A stretch of DNA of 54,693 nucleotides from UMGS1883 sp045636425. Lineage in GTDB: Bacteria; Bacillota; Clostridia; UMGS1883. The translations under genes and the position numbers were made by a program. The notes beneath the pieces are model-generated. The model saw only the letters and a program-made list of their open reading frames with translations, searched no databases and was not told where the DNA came from. Position 1 is the first letter of the stretch. Each line of letters begins with the position of its first letter. Below are positions 1-8,880 of this stretch, one piece after another. The DNA lies in the NCBI GenBank assembly GCA_045636425.1, contig JAZTXM010000004.1, positions 1 through 54,693 on the forward strand, given 5' to 3'.

Positions 1-67
1 TATGTTTTGTTTGTTTGTGGTGAATTAACTATAACACAAAGAAGTTCCACTTGCTATTATTTTTTTA

Positions 68-112
68 CCGATATGTTTTTGTACGAGGTTTCCTCGTATG
101 AAAATATATCGG
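68..112. repeat. 21-bp hairpin with a 3-nt loop
   Basis: Bases 68-88 pair with 92-112 around a TTT loop; the few mismatches are G-T wobbles. It is not a standard intrinsic terminator: the T-run (62-66) lies 5' of the stem on the plus strand, and there is no T-run 3' of it on either strand. It may be a small palindromic repeat or the end of an RNA that begins outside the window. The rest of 1-170 is AT-rich and shows no gene. Confidence 0.5.
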
Positions 113-170
113 AATGTAACACATCTATTGTAAACCTACAGCTCATTGGGTAAAATCTGACAAAAAAAGA

Positions 171-199
171 TTGTATTTCCTTTATTGATATGATATAAT
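171..199 (+). promoter_or_regulatory. sigma-A promoter of the phosphatidyltransferase gene
   Basis: TTGTAT at 171-176, a 17-bp spacer, and a perfect TATAAT at 194-199 with an upstream TG. It lies 37 bp before the GTG start at 236. Confidence 0.75.
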
Positions 200-235
200 C
201 TCCTTTATAGTATTGATTAAAAGAAGGGGACTAAT

Positions 236-757
236 GTGAAAAACGTTAATCTTGCCAACTCTATAACGTGTGTGCGAATCTTAGGAACATTTCTGATGAT
301 GTTTGCAGAGCCTTTTACGACGCAGTTTTTCATCATCTATACCATTGCTGGGGTAAGTGATGTTTTAGACGGATTTGTTGCCCGTATTACAAATACTGTC
401 AGCAATTTCGGAGCACGTCTTGACAGTGCTTCCGATTTGTTCTTCTATTTCGTTATGGCGATTAAATGTATGCCTGCCATGATTGAGATATTGCCTTATC
501 AAATATGGTATGCAACGGTGGCAGTGGTTTTAATAAGGATAATTTCCTACATGCTTGTAGCAGTTAAATTTCATCGCTTTTCGTCACTACATACCAAGCT
601 TAATAAAATCACGGGATTTGCAATATTTTTAATCCCTTATATGTTGAAACGCCGCTATGGAGTGGCTTATTGTATAACAGCCTGCTCAATTTCGGCAATT
701 TCATCCTTGCATGAGATGCTTGTTCATATGTTAAGCAGTGAGTATAAAGGAAAGTAA
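236..757 (+). CDS. CDP-alcohol phosphatidyltransferase family membrane protein
   Basis: Integral membrane enzyme that should transfer a phosphatidyl group from CDP-diacylglycerol to a small alcohol acceptor. The family signature DGxxARx8GxxxDxxxD is complete at about residues 43-65, with all the metal-binding Asp residues. Several hydrophobic helices fill the 173 residues, the usual length for PgsA-like enzymes. The start is GTG, preceded by AAGAAGGGGA and a consensus promoter. The acceptor (glycerol phosphate, inositol or other) cannot be read from the sequence, so no symbol is given. It appears co-transcribed with the zinc-ribbon gene 3 bp downstream. Confidence 0.85.
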   Translation: MKNVNLANSITCVRILGTFLMMFAEPFTTQFFIIYTIAGVSDVLDGFVARITNTVSNFGARLDSASDLFFYFVMAIKCMPAMIEILPYQIWYATVAVVLIRIISYMLVAVKFHRFSSLHTKLNKITGFAIFLIPYMLKRRYGVAYCITACSISAISSLHEMLVHMLSSEYKGK

Positions 758-760
758 ACT

Positions 761-967
761 ATGTTTTTCATGATGGGAATATATGACCGTATAAAAGAAA
801 TCCCACATAAAGGGGAAATGGATGTTTGTCCGTCTTGCGGAAGATATTGCAACTATAAAAAGTACGTCAAGTACACTTGCTTAAGCCTGTTTTTCATACC
901 CGTACTTAAATGGGGAAAGCAGTATTATGCAGAAAGTACTTGTTGCGGTTACAGAAAAGAGCTTTGA
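761..967 (+). CDS. small zinc-ribbon protein
   Basis: A 68-residue protein with a CPSCGRYC motif near residue 23 and a second Cys pair (CCGY) near the C-terminus, together a probable four-Cys zinc ribbon. A short hydrophobic stretch (about residues 40-49) lies between them. AAAGG at 747-751 favours the ATG at 761, though ATGs at 770 and 773 are possible. Its stop codon lies inside the 5' arm of the terminator that follows. Function unknown. Confidence 0.65.
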   Translation: MFFMMGIYDRIKEIPHKGEMDVCPSCGRYCNYKKYVKYTCLSLFFIPVLKWGKQYYAESTCCGYRKEL

Positions 968-988
968 GATTTTTCTCAAAGCTCTTTT
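955..988 (+). terminator. bidirectional intrinsic terminator
   Basis: A perfect 14-bp stem (955-968 with 975-988) with a 6-nt loop. The stem itself ends in TTTT on both strands, so it can stop transcription from the plus-strand pair and also from minus-strand transcripts leaving yigZ. Confidence 0.85.
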
Positions 989-990
989 AT

Positions 991-1266
991 TAGCCGACGG
1001 AGAAACGAACCCCACACGGTTTTAAGAGGTGAATTTTCCCCAATAGTGCGTTAAAATCCTTGAAAATACGAAAGTATTATCTGCGTATTTTGCCTTCTCT
1101 TGAGAAAAATTCATCCTCTTAAAACTTCTGTGAACCCTGACGTAGGAAAATTTTCATAAGACGGATGCGGAAAGCCTTAGATGGGCTGTCGCCCTTCAAG
1201 ACGGACAAATTCGTATTATGGGAATTTAACAAGTCAGGGCGTATGGGGTTAGCTTCTCCGTCGGCT
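991..1266. repeat. nested inverted-repeat element (MITE-like or structured RNA)
   Basis: Terminal arms 992-1004 and 1254-1266 are perfect complements; an inner arm pair 1008-1014/1244-1250 extends them. Inside are two domains: a long hairpin (1014-1038 with 1106-1132) capped by a small stem with a GAAA loop (1065-1078), and a domain closed by CCCTGAC (1135-1141) and GTCAGGG (1233-1239) holding a GGGC/GCCC hairpin near 1184. This nested folding is far beyond chance. No protein is supported inside. The right arm encodes the last residues and stop codon of yigZ. It could be a non-autonomous mobile repeat or a non-coding RNA; the GNRA loop would favour the plus strand. Confidence 0.65.
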
Positions 1267-1878
1267 GATGTATTCTCCCGGAAGTTCTTTGATAGTTGCA
1301 TTTCCTCCTGAAATATCCGCCACTGTTTTTAAAAATGCACCTTCCATTTCGGGCTTTACACCGACGGTAAGGCAGACGTCATTTTCAAAAACGCAGTCCT
1401 TAAGAATGTACCCCTCGGTATTTATTGCATATTCCAGCTTTCCGTATGTAGAATAGTCACAACGGATAAGGTAGAGCTTGCAATAAATTTTTTCTATTCT
1501 TATTGCCGCATCAATACCCAGCTTTGCACTTTTCCCGTATGCACGGACGAGCCCGCCTGCTCCAAGAAGTACTCCGCCGAAGTACCTTGTCACAACTACA
1601 GCCACATCGGTAAGCCCCTCTTTTTTTATAACCTCCAGTACGGGAACTCCTGCCGTGCCGGCAGGCTCGCCGTCATCGCTGTATCGCATAATGTTGTCCT
1701 CTCTTACCACATAGGCATATACATTGTGCGTTGCCTGGCGGTGCATGCTGCGGATTTCGTTTATAAAGGAAATTGCCTCCTCTTGATTTTTAACCGGTCG
1801 GCAATATCCTATAAAACGACTCTTTTTTTCAATCATTTCAGCTTCTGCATCATTTAGTACTGTTTTGTAATCTTCCAT
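1249..1878 (-). CDS. yigZ: YigZ/IMPACT family protein
   Basis: A 209-residue UPF0029/IMPACT protein. The N-terminal domain carries the family core (KKSRFIGY, RQATHNVYAYVV, DDGEPAGTAGVPVLEV, VVTRYFGGVLLGAGGLVRAY), followed by the usual DUF1949-like C-terminal domain. The bacterial role is poorly defined; the eukaryotic relative is a translation regulator. The start ATG has GCGGAG upstream, lying inside the end of hflX, so the two are translated as an operon. The final residues (SRRRS) and the stop codon come from the terminal arm of the inverted-repeat element 991-1266, so the native C-terminus may have been replaced. Confidence 0.9.
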   Translation of the reverse strand: MEDYKTVLNDAEAEMIEKKSRFIGYCRPVKNQEEAISFINEIRSMHRQATHNVYAYVVREDNIMRYSDDGEPAGTAGVPVLEVIKKEGLTDVAVVVTRYFGGVLLGAGGLVRAYGKSAKLGIDAAIRIEKIYCKLYLIRCDYSTYGKLEYAINTEGYILKDCVFENDVCLTVGVKPEMEGAFLKTVADISGGNATIKELPGEYISRRRS

Positions 1879-1882
1879 ATGC

Positions 1883-3148
1883 TTACTCCGCTATATAATT
1901 TCTTAATCTTGCATAAAGTGCCTCATCTGCCATAAGCCTGATTTTAGTACCGTTTTCTTCATAGCTTTCTTCTAAAATTACTTCTCCGTCATGAAGCATT
2001 GAGGAGATTCTGCTTTCAGAGTAGGGAATCAGCACCTCGATTTCCTTTTTCTTTCCGGGAAGAGCGTCGTGAAGAAGCTCGATGAGGTCATCCATACCCT
2101 CTCCGCTTTTGGCACTGACACAAATATAGTCAGTATAATTTCCCTCAGGTCTTGGGGAAAGGGGAGGTGCAACATCACATTTATTAAATACTGCAATAAT
2201 CCTCTTTGCTCTGCACCCAAGGGCTTGAATTAAGTCATCAACCACACGCATCTGCGTATGCATTTCGGGGTTTGACGAGTCAACCACATGAATCAGCACA
2301 TCGGCAAGGACAGCCTCATCAAGAGTGGATTTGAATGCCTCAATCAAGTGATGGGGAAGCTTTCTGATAAAGCCGACAGTATCAACTATTACGGCGTTTC
2401 TTCCATCGGGAAGTGACAGCTTACGCATAGTGGGGTCAAGAGTTGCAAAAAGCATATCCTTTGCCAGAACCTCGGAATCGGTAAAGTAATTGAGAATTGT
2501 GCTTTTTCCTGCATTGGTATATCCCACAAGTGCCGCTACAACTACGTTATCCTTCTCTCTGCGGCTTCTCTGTAAATCCCTGTGTGCCTGGATTTCCCGA
2601 AGTTCAGCTTCCAGGGAGATTATCCTCCTGTGGATATGGCGTCTGTCACTCTCCAGCTTCGTTTCACCGGGACCTCTTGTTCCTATACCGCCGCCAAGCC
2701 TTGAAAGCTCCGTTCCCATGCCCGAAAGGCGTGGAAGCGAATATTTAAGCTGTGCCAGCTCTACCTGAATTTTACCCTCTTTTGAGATGGCACGCTGAGC
2801 AAAAATATCTAAAATAAGTGTGCTTCTGTCAATGGTGCGTACGTGGGTATAATTTTCAATATTACGAATCTGGCTTCCCGTCAATTCATCATCAAAAATT
2901 AAAAGCGTTGCACCTAAGGACTGTGCCGCAAGCCTAAGCTCCTCCATTTTGCCCTCTCCGAAATAGGTAGAATTTTCGGGATGCTCCTTATTCTGAATCA
3001 TTTCACCCACAACCTCTGCCTGTGCGGTGTAGGCAAGCTCCCTAAGCTCCGCCATGGATTCTTCGGTGGTATCATCGAGCGTGTTGCGTGCTCCTGTATG
3101 AACGCCGCAAAGTATTACTTTTTCAATTTCTTTTTCAGTTTCGTGCAT
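1883..3148 (-). CDS. hflX: GTPase HflX
   Basis: Ribosome-associated GTPase that splits or rescues stalled ribosomes under stress. The 421 residues show the HflX N-terminal domain, the glycine-rich linker (SGMGTELSRLGGGIGTRGPGE), G1 GYTNAGKST at about residue 210, G3 DTVGF and G4 NKCD, followed by the C-terminal domain. The ATG is preceded by GGGAGACG. It is transcribed leftwards with yigZ 4 bp downstream. No clear promoter is visible in the short gap to the divergent gene at 3224. Confidence 0.95.
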   Translation of the reverse strand: MHETEKEIEKVILCGVHTGARNTLDDTTEESMAELRELAYTAQAEVVGEMIQNKEHPENSTYFGEGKMEELRLAAQSLGATLLIFDDELTGSQIRNIENYTHVRTIDRSTLILDIFAQRAISKEGKIQVELAQLKYSLPRLSGMGTELSRLGGGIGTRGPGETKLESDRRHIHRRIISLEAELREIQAHRDLQRSRREKDNVVVAALVGYTNAGKSTILNYFTDSEVLAKDMLFATLDPTMRKLSLPDGRNAVIVDTVGFIRKLPHHLIEAFKSTLDEAVLADVLIHVVDSSNPEMHTQMRVVDDLIQALGCRAKRIIAVFNKCDVAPPLSPRPEGNYTDYICVSAKSGEGMDDLIELLHDALPGKKKEIEVLIPYSESRISSMLHDGEVILEESYEENGTKIRLMADEALYARLRNYIAE

Positions 3149-3223
3149 AATCGTCTCCCAAAATGTATATAAAAATTTCGTATGCTAATAACTAATAATA
3201 TTATTAATCAAAGGCGGTGCAAT

Positions 3224-3616
3224 ATGCGAAAAATTATATGTCTTGCAGTGACATTTATTGCCTGTTTGGTTTTAAAGACAGGCTCTTTATGGTTATGGTT
3301 TACACCTGTTTTTTTGGCAATGCTGGCATTTGATGTTCCCGAAAGTGCATGGTGGGAAATCCCGCTTGCCGTGCTTTTTTGCAGTGTAATCCATATAGGC
3401 TTTAAGGATAATATTACCACTATTATGCGTGTGATGATTGTATTGTCATCGGCACTTATAGCATATCAGAATCCAAACAGGCTTTCCGTGTTCTTTCTTG
3501 TGGCGATAGCGGCAATATATTTTGACAATATTTATGCCTTTGCCTCGGTGTGGGCAATGCAGTGGTGTGCCATAAGAGCGTTTTTTGTTCAAAGAATACC
3601 TCTTTCTGAGGGCTGA
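3224..3616 (+). CDS. small membrane protein of unknown function
   Basis: About 130 residues with four or more hydrophobic segments, starting MRKIICLAVTFIAC. I chose the ATG at 3224 over the upstream in-frame start (3182) because AAGGCGGTG lies just before it. It is divergent from hflX. No domain recognised. Confidence 0.6.
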   Translation: MRKIICLAVTFIACLVLKTGSLWLWFTPVFLAMLAFDVPESAWWEIPLAVLFCSVIHIGFKDNITTIMRVMIVLSSALIAYQNPNRLSVFFLVAIAAIYFDNIYAFASVWAMQWCAIRAFFVQRIPLSEG

Positions 3617-3685
3617 ACCTTTGATAGCTATTTTATCACAAAGTAAAAAGAATTTCAAGAATATAATTCTTTCTCAATAAAACTG

Positions 3686-3714
3686 TTGAATTTTGTTTAA
3701 TTATAGGATATAAT
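3686..3714 (+). promoter_or_regulatory. sigma-A promoter of the zapA operon
   Basis: TTGAAT (3686-3691), 17-bp spacer, TATAAT (3709-3714), 32 bp before the zapA ATG. Confidence 0.75.
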
Positions 3715-3745
3715 TATTATATATTATCGAAAGGCAGTTTTTACT

Positions 3746-4126
3746 ATGGAAGAGAAAAAAACTACAACAGTTGTTAAAATAAACGGTGCGGAGTACAGAA
3801 TTTGCTGTGAGGCAGACGAGGAATATGTTCGTCACGTAGCATATCATGTGGATAAAAAAATGCGTGATTTGATAAGCCGTGATAAGCGTCTTTCCACCTC
3901 AATGGCGGCAGTGCTTACGGCAGTAAATATTGCTGACGAATATATGCAGGCACAGGACGATAATGAAAAACTGCGTGCTCAACTCCTTAAATATGCCGAG
4001 GAGGCGGGCACAAGCAAGCTTGCACTTGACAAGCTTAATGCAGAGCTTTCACGCCTGCGTGCTGAGAACCAGTCTCTTAAAATGAATGTGGTCAAGCTTG
4101 AAACAGAGCTGAAGAACAGGCGATAA
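3746..4126 (+). CDS. zapA: cell division protein ZapA
   Basis: 126 residues. The N-terminal ZapA fold (VVKINGAEYRICCEADEEYVRHVAYHVDKKM, then the LSTSMAAVLTAVNIADEYM helix) is followed from about residue 75 by a coiled coil. ZapA cross-links FtsZ filaments at the Z-ring. AAAGGCAG precedes the start. It is one base from the U32 peptidase gene, a pairing I know from other Clostridia. Confidence 0.85.
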   Translation: MEEKKTTTVVKINGAEYRICCEADEEYVRHVAYHVDKKMRDLISRDKRLSTSMAAVLTAVNIADEYMQAQDDNEKLRAQLLKYAEEAGTSKLALDKLNAELSRLRAENQSLKMNVVKLETELKNRR

Positions 4127-4127
4127 A

Positions 4128-6197
4128 ATGAATAAGAATTTATCTACTGAGCTTCTTGCACCTGCGGGAAAATGGGATGCACTCGTTGCCGCCGTGCAAA
4201 ACGGTGCCGACGCTGTGTATCTGGGAGAAAAATCCTTCAGTGCAAGAAAAAATGCATCTAACTTCACATGGGAAGAAATTGAAAACGCAGTCCGCTACTG
4301 CCATGTACGCGGAGTGCGTGTTTTGCTTGCACTGAATACTCTTGTGTCAGATAAAGAGCTTTCAGATTTTGAATTTTCCGTACAAAAAGCCGCTAAGACA
4401 GGCGTAGATGCGATTATTGTGCAGGATTTGGGCTGCATGAGGATTGCAAGGACAGTGTGTCCCGATTTGCCCATACATGCCAGCACACAGCTAACAGCGT
4501 GTAATAAATACGATGTAGAAGCTCTCCAAAATATGGGCTTTTGCCGAGTTGTTCTTTCGCGTGAGCTTTCGGAAAAAGAAATTCGCCGTATTTACGATGC
4601 AACAAATGCCGAGCTTGAAGCTTTTGCACACGGGGCACTTTGTATCAGTTTTTCGGGAAAATGCCTGATGTCCTCTTTTATCGGAGGAAGAAGCGGAAAC
4701 CGCGGTATGTGTGCCCAGCCCTGCAGGCAGATGTATTCATGCAAAAATAAAAAAGGCTATCTTTTAAGCCCCAGAGATTTATGCCTTGCAGATGACCTGT
4801 GCAGGATGCAGGATGCAGGAGTAGTCAGCTTTAAAATCGAGGGCAGAATGAAAAGCCCCGAATATGTAGCATCGGTAACAAATGTCTACAGAAAATACCT
4901 TGACTCATTTTCGCCCCTTAGCCGTGAGGATGAGGAAAGGCTTGAAAAGGTTTTCGTTCGGGGGGACGGCTTTACTAAAGCATACTTTGCAGAAAAAAAC
5001 ACCCCCGAAATTATGAATTATTCCATAAGTAACGATAATCTGTCCTCCCGTGCGGATGAATCCGTGCTAAAGGAGGCACGTGCTTCTTTCAGGGAGGGGA
5101 CAGAAAATAAAAAGATTAGCGTAGATGCAGTGCTCAGCATAAAATATAATGCCCCCTCAACGCTTACCCTCACCGACGGAAAATACAGCGTCAGTGTAAA
5201 TGGTGCAGTGGGAGAAAAAGCAATCAATGCCCCGTTGTCTAAGGAGCGTGCGCAGTCCCAAATCGGAAAAATGGGGCAAACCCCATTTGTACTTAACCTC
5301 TTTAGCTTTGATGCAGATGATAATATAACCCTACCCGTGTCAGAGCTTAATTCCCTCAGGCGGGAAGCCTGTGAGCTTCTTATAAAAAAACGCGGAGAAA
5401 TTATCAAAAAGGATATATATCCTTTTGAGTATCCGAAGGCGAGAAACAAGGAGAAAGTTAAACCCGCCCTTGTTGTACAAATCAGAACAAAGGAGCAGTT
5501 TGCCTCCGCAAGTAAGGCAGACCGAGTATTAATTCCCCTTTCAATGTGGAATGAAATCACCCCCGATGAAAGGTGCTGTGTGCTTTTGCCACAGGTGGTT
5601 TGTGACGATGAGAAAACTACCGCACAGCTTTCAAAAATACCCAATAAATACGGAGTGTATGCATCGACTCCCGGTATGATTATGCTTGCGAAAAAGCAGG
5701 GGAGGAAAGCCTATGCCGACTGGAGCTGCAATATATATAACAGCGTAAGTGCCAATGTTTTTAGCCAAATGTGTGACGGTATTACCCTCTCTGCGGAGCT
5801 TTCATTAGGCGACATAGGGGAAATAGCTTCGAAAACAAATATCCCCTGTGAAATACTCTGCCACGGTTATCAGACCGTTATGACAAGCAGAGCGTGCCTT
5901 ATCCGAGGTGTAACGGGAAAGTGTGACTGTAATTCACCCATAAGGATAAAAGATAAAACAGGTGCAGAATTTACAATTTTAGGAGATAAGGACACTCATC
6001 TTAACACAGTGCTTAATTCCCGCCCCACCTTTATGGCTGATAAAATGAAAGACGTGTATAAAACAAGTGTAGAGGGAATTCGTCTTGTCTTTACCACGGA
6101 AAGTGGGGAAGAAACCTCAGAAACAATAGATATGTACAAAGGAAAAAAACCTGTAATAAAACCCCCACTTTTCACAAGGGGATATTTATATCATTAA
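4128..6197 (+). CDS. U32 family peptidase (RlhA/YhbU-like)
   Basis: 689 residues. The N-terminal U32 domain starts ELLAPAGKWDALVAAVQNGADAVYLG and carries the U32 signature ExFxxGxxCxxxxGxCxxS near residues 164-181, followed by the cysteine-rich GNRGMCAQPCR segment. Cysteines of this type hold an Fe-S cluster in the tRNA/rRNA-hydroxylating members (TrhP, RlhA). The long C-terminal half corresponds to the DUF3656-type extension. It could act in RNA hydroxylation rather than proteolysis. The ATG follows the zapA stop after one base. Confidence 0.85.
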   Translation: MNKNLSTELLAPAGKWDALVAAVQNGADAVYLGEKSFSARKNASNFTWEEIENAVRYCHVRGVRVLLALNTLVSDKELSDFEFSVQKAAKTGVDAIIVQDLGCMRIARTVCPDLPIHASTQLTACNKYDVEALQNMGFCRVVLSRELSEKEIRRIYDATNAELEAFAHGALCISFSGKCLMSSFIGGRSGNRGMCAQPCRQMYSCKNKKGYLLSPRDLCLADDLCRMQDAGVVSFKIEGRMKSPEYVASVTNVYRKYLDSFSPLSREDEERLEKVFVRGDGFTKAYFAEKNTPEIMNYSISNDNLSSRADESVLKEARASFREGTENKKISVDAVLSIKYNAPSTLTLTDGKYSVSVNGAVGEKAINAPLSKERAQSQIGKMGQTPFVLNLFSFDADDNITLPVSELNSLRREACELLIKKRGEIIKKDIYPFEYPKARNKEKVKPALVVQIRTKEQFASASKADRVLIPLSMWNEITPDERCCVLLPQVVCDDEKTTAQLSKIPNKYGVYASTPGMIMLAKKQGRKAYADWSCNIYNSVSANVFSQMCDGITLSAELSLGDIGEIASKTNIPCEILCHGYQTVMTSRACLIRGVTGKCDCNSPIRIKDKTGAEFTILGDKDTHLNTVLNSRPTFMADKMKDVYKTSVEGIRLVFTTESGEETSETIDMYKGKKPVIKPPLFTRGYLYH

Positions 6198-6221
6198 AAC
6201 ACGGAAAGGATGTATATTACC

Positions 6222-6575
6222 ATGAAACAAATTTTAAAATCCCTCACAGCGGCAGTAGTCACACTGACACTCATATTTTCGCTTACGGGATGCGGCAGTA
6301 AGAAAGTTCCCAAAAAGGAAATTGATTATGACCGCATGATAGAAAGCTTTGTCCCCGATTCATTCAATACCAAGTCTCTTGCAGTAGGCGAAGTGGACGG
6401 ACCTCAGGCGCGTATATGGCTCGAGAGCGGAATGGGAACGGTGTATACAAGTAATGACAAAGTGGTTACAGTGTCCGATTTGGGTAAGGTTACGGCTGTG
6501 GGTACAGGCAGTGCCTATGTGGTAATCACGGGCATGGGCGGTATGTTTGATGTTTACCGTTACGACGTATATTAA
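6222..6575 (+). CDS. small lipoprotein with a Big2-like domain
   Basis: About 117 residues. An N-terminal signal peptide ends in the lipobox SLTGC, so the mature protein should be lipid-anchored outside the membrane. The C-terminal part (YTSNDKVVTVSDLGKVTAVG and onward) matches a bacterial Ig-like Big2 domain, truncated in length. I prefer the ATG at 6222 over 6210: GGAAAGG runs straight into 6210 but is about 13 bp from 6222, and the signal peptide starts MKQ there. It sits between the U32 and ABC-F genes in one transcription unit. Confidence 0.7.
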   Translation: MKQILKSLTAAVVTLTLIFSLTGCGSKKVPKKEIDYDRMIESFVPDSFNTKSLAVGEVDGPQARIWLESGMGTVYTSNDKVVTVSDLGKVTAVGTGSAYVVITGMGGMFDVYRYDVY

Positions 6576-6587
6576 TGGGAGACAGAG

Positions 6588-8141
6588 ATGAGTATTTTAA
6601 ACGCAGAAAATATAACCCACTCCTTTGGAGGCAGGCAGATATTGGAGGATGCCAGTTTTAGACTGCTGAAAGGCGAGCACATAGGATTAATCGGTGCAAA
6701 CGGAGAGGGTAAATCCACATTCCTGAAAATCATCACAGGAGAGTTTCAGCCCGAAAACGGCAAGGTGGAGTGGTGCAGACATATTACATACGGTTATCTT
6801 GACCAATATTCCACTCTTGAAAAAGGGAAAACAATCCGCGATGTGCTGAGGGATGCCTTTTCCCACCTTTCGGATTTGGAAAAGGAAATGCTTGCCATAT
6901 ATGAAAAAATGGCAGAAGCAGACGAGGCAGAGCTTAGTGACATGATGGAAAATGTAGGCGAAATGCAGGAAATCCTTGATTCCTCGGGCTACTATACCAT
7001 TGACACGAAAATATCCGAGTACGCCAATGGTCTCGGACTTTCCGAAATAGGGCTTGACCGCGATGTAACCGAGCTTAGCGGAGGGCAGAGGGCAAAGGTG
7101 CTTCTTGCCAAGGTGCTTTTGGAAAACCCCATGATTCTCATTTTGGACGAGCCTACAAACTTCCTTGATGAAAATCATATTAACTGGCTTACAAACTTTT
7201 TGCAGAATTACGAAAATGCGTTTATTCTCGTATCCCACGACATGCCGTTTTTAACAAAGGTTACGAATGTTATATACCATCTTGAAAACGCGGTGCTGAC
7301 AAGGTATAAAGGTACATATGAGGACTTTTTGAGAATGTATGACCTTAAAAAACAGCAGATAGAGCAGGCGTATAAAAAACAGCAGAAGAAAATTGCCGAC
7401 CTTGAAGATTTTGTAGCCAGAAATAAGGCGCGTGCCGCTACGGCAACTCTTGCCCGTTCAAGGCAAAAGGAGCTTGACAAAATGGAGAGAATCAGCATTG
7501 CTCCCGAAAAGGTTAAGCCCACCTTCTGCTTTCAGACCGACCGCACACCCGGCAGAGTTGTAATCTCGGCAAAGGATATGGTAATCGGATATGATTCTCC
7601 CCTTACAAGAAAAATTGATATTGTAATCGAAAGAAATAAAAAAATTGCAATTAAAGGCGTGAACGGTCTGGGAAAATCCACACTCCTCAAGACGCTTTTA
7701 AAAATCATTCCTCCCATTGAGGGCGAAATAGAGCACGACCAGTTCATTAATGTGGGCTATTTTGAGCAGGAGGAGAGTGCCTCTGACAAAACTGCATTGC
7801 AGGAGTTTTGGGATGAATTTCCCTCCCTTACCAATGCAGAGGCGAGGGCAGCCCTTGCAAAGTGCGGACTTACCACAGAGCATATCACTTCACAGATGAA
7901 AGTTCTTTCGGGCGGTGAAAATGCCAAGGTGCGGCTCTGTAAGATTATGCAAAGCCCCTCAAATATTCTTGTGCTGGACGAGCCTACCAATCATCTTGAT
8001 GTCATGGCTAAAGAGGAGCTTGCCCGTGCAATAAAAGAGTTTAAAGGCACAGTGCTTCTTGTCTGCCACGAAAGTGAGTTTTACAGCGGTGTTGTGGACG
8101 AGGTATGGGACGTATCTGATTGGAGTACAAAAATAGTATAA
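6588..8141 (+). CDS. ABC-F family ATP-binding protein (YkpA/YbiT-like)
   Basis: 517 residues with two ABC ATPase domains and no membrane segments: Walker A GANGEGKS (36-43) and GVNGLGKS (about 358-365), signature motifs LSGGQ and LSGGE, and Walker B LILDEPTNFLD and LVLDEPTNHLD. A charged linker (YKKQQKKIADLEDFVARN) lies between the domains. ABC-F proteins act on the ribosome, as translation factors or in antibiotic protection; this one looks like the housekeeping YkpA/YbiT type and not a dedicated resistance factor. GGGAG precedes the ATG. Confidence 0.9.
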   Translation: MSILNAENITHSFGGRQILEDASFRLLKGEHIGLIGANGEGKSTFLKIITGEFQPENGKVEWCRHITYGYLDQYSTLEKGKTIRDVLRDAFSHLSDLEKEMLAIYEKMAEADEAELSDMMENVGEMQEILDSSGYYTIDTKISEYANGLGLSEIGLDRDVTELSGGQRAKVLLAKVLLENPMILILDEPTNFLDENHINWLTNFLQNYENAFILVSHDMPFLTKVTNVIYHLENAVLTRYKGTYEDFLRMYDLKKQQIEQAYKKQQKKIADLEDFVARNKARAATATLARSRQKELDKMERISIAPEKVKPTFCFQTDRTPGRVVISAKDMVIGYDSPLTRKIDIVIERNKKIAIKGVNGLGKSTLLKTLLKIIPPIEGEIEHDQFINVGYFEQEESASDKTALQEFWDEFPSLTNAEARAALAKCGLTTEHITSQMKVLSGGENAKVRLCKIMQSPSNILVLDEPTNHLDVMAKEELARAIKEFKGTVLLVCHESEFYSGVVDEVWDVSDWSTKIV

Positions 8142-8181
8142 GAAAAATTAATTTAAATAAAATAAAGAGAGGGTTATTAAA

Positions 8182-8739
8182 ATGAAAAAAAGAATTTTAT
8201 CACTTATTCTTGTGCTGGCACTTGGCTTGTGCCTGTGTGCCTGTGGAGACGATGACAAAATTATGCTTCCAACGCCCGAGCAGGCAATCAATCAGGCAAA
8301 AGGTACGATTAATACCTTATCCGATCAGGCTGATGCAAGGGATCTGCGAAGAACACAGTTGATTGAGCAAAACAAAGTAAAAATAATGGGGGGAGTTACT
8401 TTTTCATTACCCAGAGCAGACATTAAGCTGAAGGCATATTCTGTAATCCCCTGGGAGTCCTTGGGACAGGCACAAAAGCAGATATACTTCCTCTACGATT
8501 TCATTAATACGGATGAAGATGACAGAGCTCCTTCGAGTGTGCAGGTCGTAGCGTATCAGAATGGTGTCAGACTGGATGGTGCAATATATTTTGACGACAA
8601 CTCTACAACACTGATTAAAAACGGAGTATCAATCAGTGTAGCATCTGCCTTTGTTTTGAACAATCTTGAAAGTGACGTGCAGGTTAAGTTTATAAACTCT
8701 GGCGAGGAAAGCGAAGAATATAATATTACACTTAATTAA
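8182..8739 (+). CDS. lipoprotein with a DUF5067-like domain
   Basis: 185 residues. The signal peptide MKKRILSLILVLALGLCL ends in lipobox LCAC. The remaining part resembles the extracellular beta-rich DUF5067/DUF4352-type fold (IYFLYDFINTDEDDRAPSSVQVVAYQNG); the family assignment is tentative. AGAGAGGG precedes the ATG, and a strong terminator follows. Confidence 0.7.
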   Translation: MKKRILSLILVLALGLCLCACGDDDKIMLPTPEQAINQAKGTINTLSDQADARDLRRTQLIEQNKVKIMGGVTFSLPRADIKLKAYSVIPWESLGQAQKQIYFLYDFINTDEDDRAPSSVQVVAYQNGVRLDGAIYFDDNSTTLIKNGVSISVASAFVLNNLESDVQVKFINSGEESEEYNITLN

Positions 8740-8749
8740 GCAGACAAAG

Positions 8750-8787
8750 AAAGAACCCAATCCCTCGGATTGGGTTCTTTACTTTTT
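8750..8787 (+). terminator. intrinsic terminator
   Basis: Perfect 14-bp stem (8750-8763 with 8767-8780), 3-nt loop, then ACTTTTTTT. It ends the zapA-lipoprotein unit. Confidence 0.9.
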
Positions 8788-8880
8788 TTACCGTATAGGA
8801 ATTTGCGTAATTTAATCGCGAGCAACATCTATCAATTATGAATTTAGTCAGAACGCGACATGGGTGAAGCGGCACGCTTC

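Noticed and set aside
68..112. Intrinsic terminator at the window start
   Set aside because: The T-run is on the wrong side of the stem for both strands.
5018..5644. 208-codon open frame on the minus strand inside the U32 peptidase
   Set aside because: Antisense shadow; Ser-rich composition arises from the codon use of the real gene.
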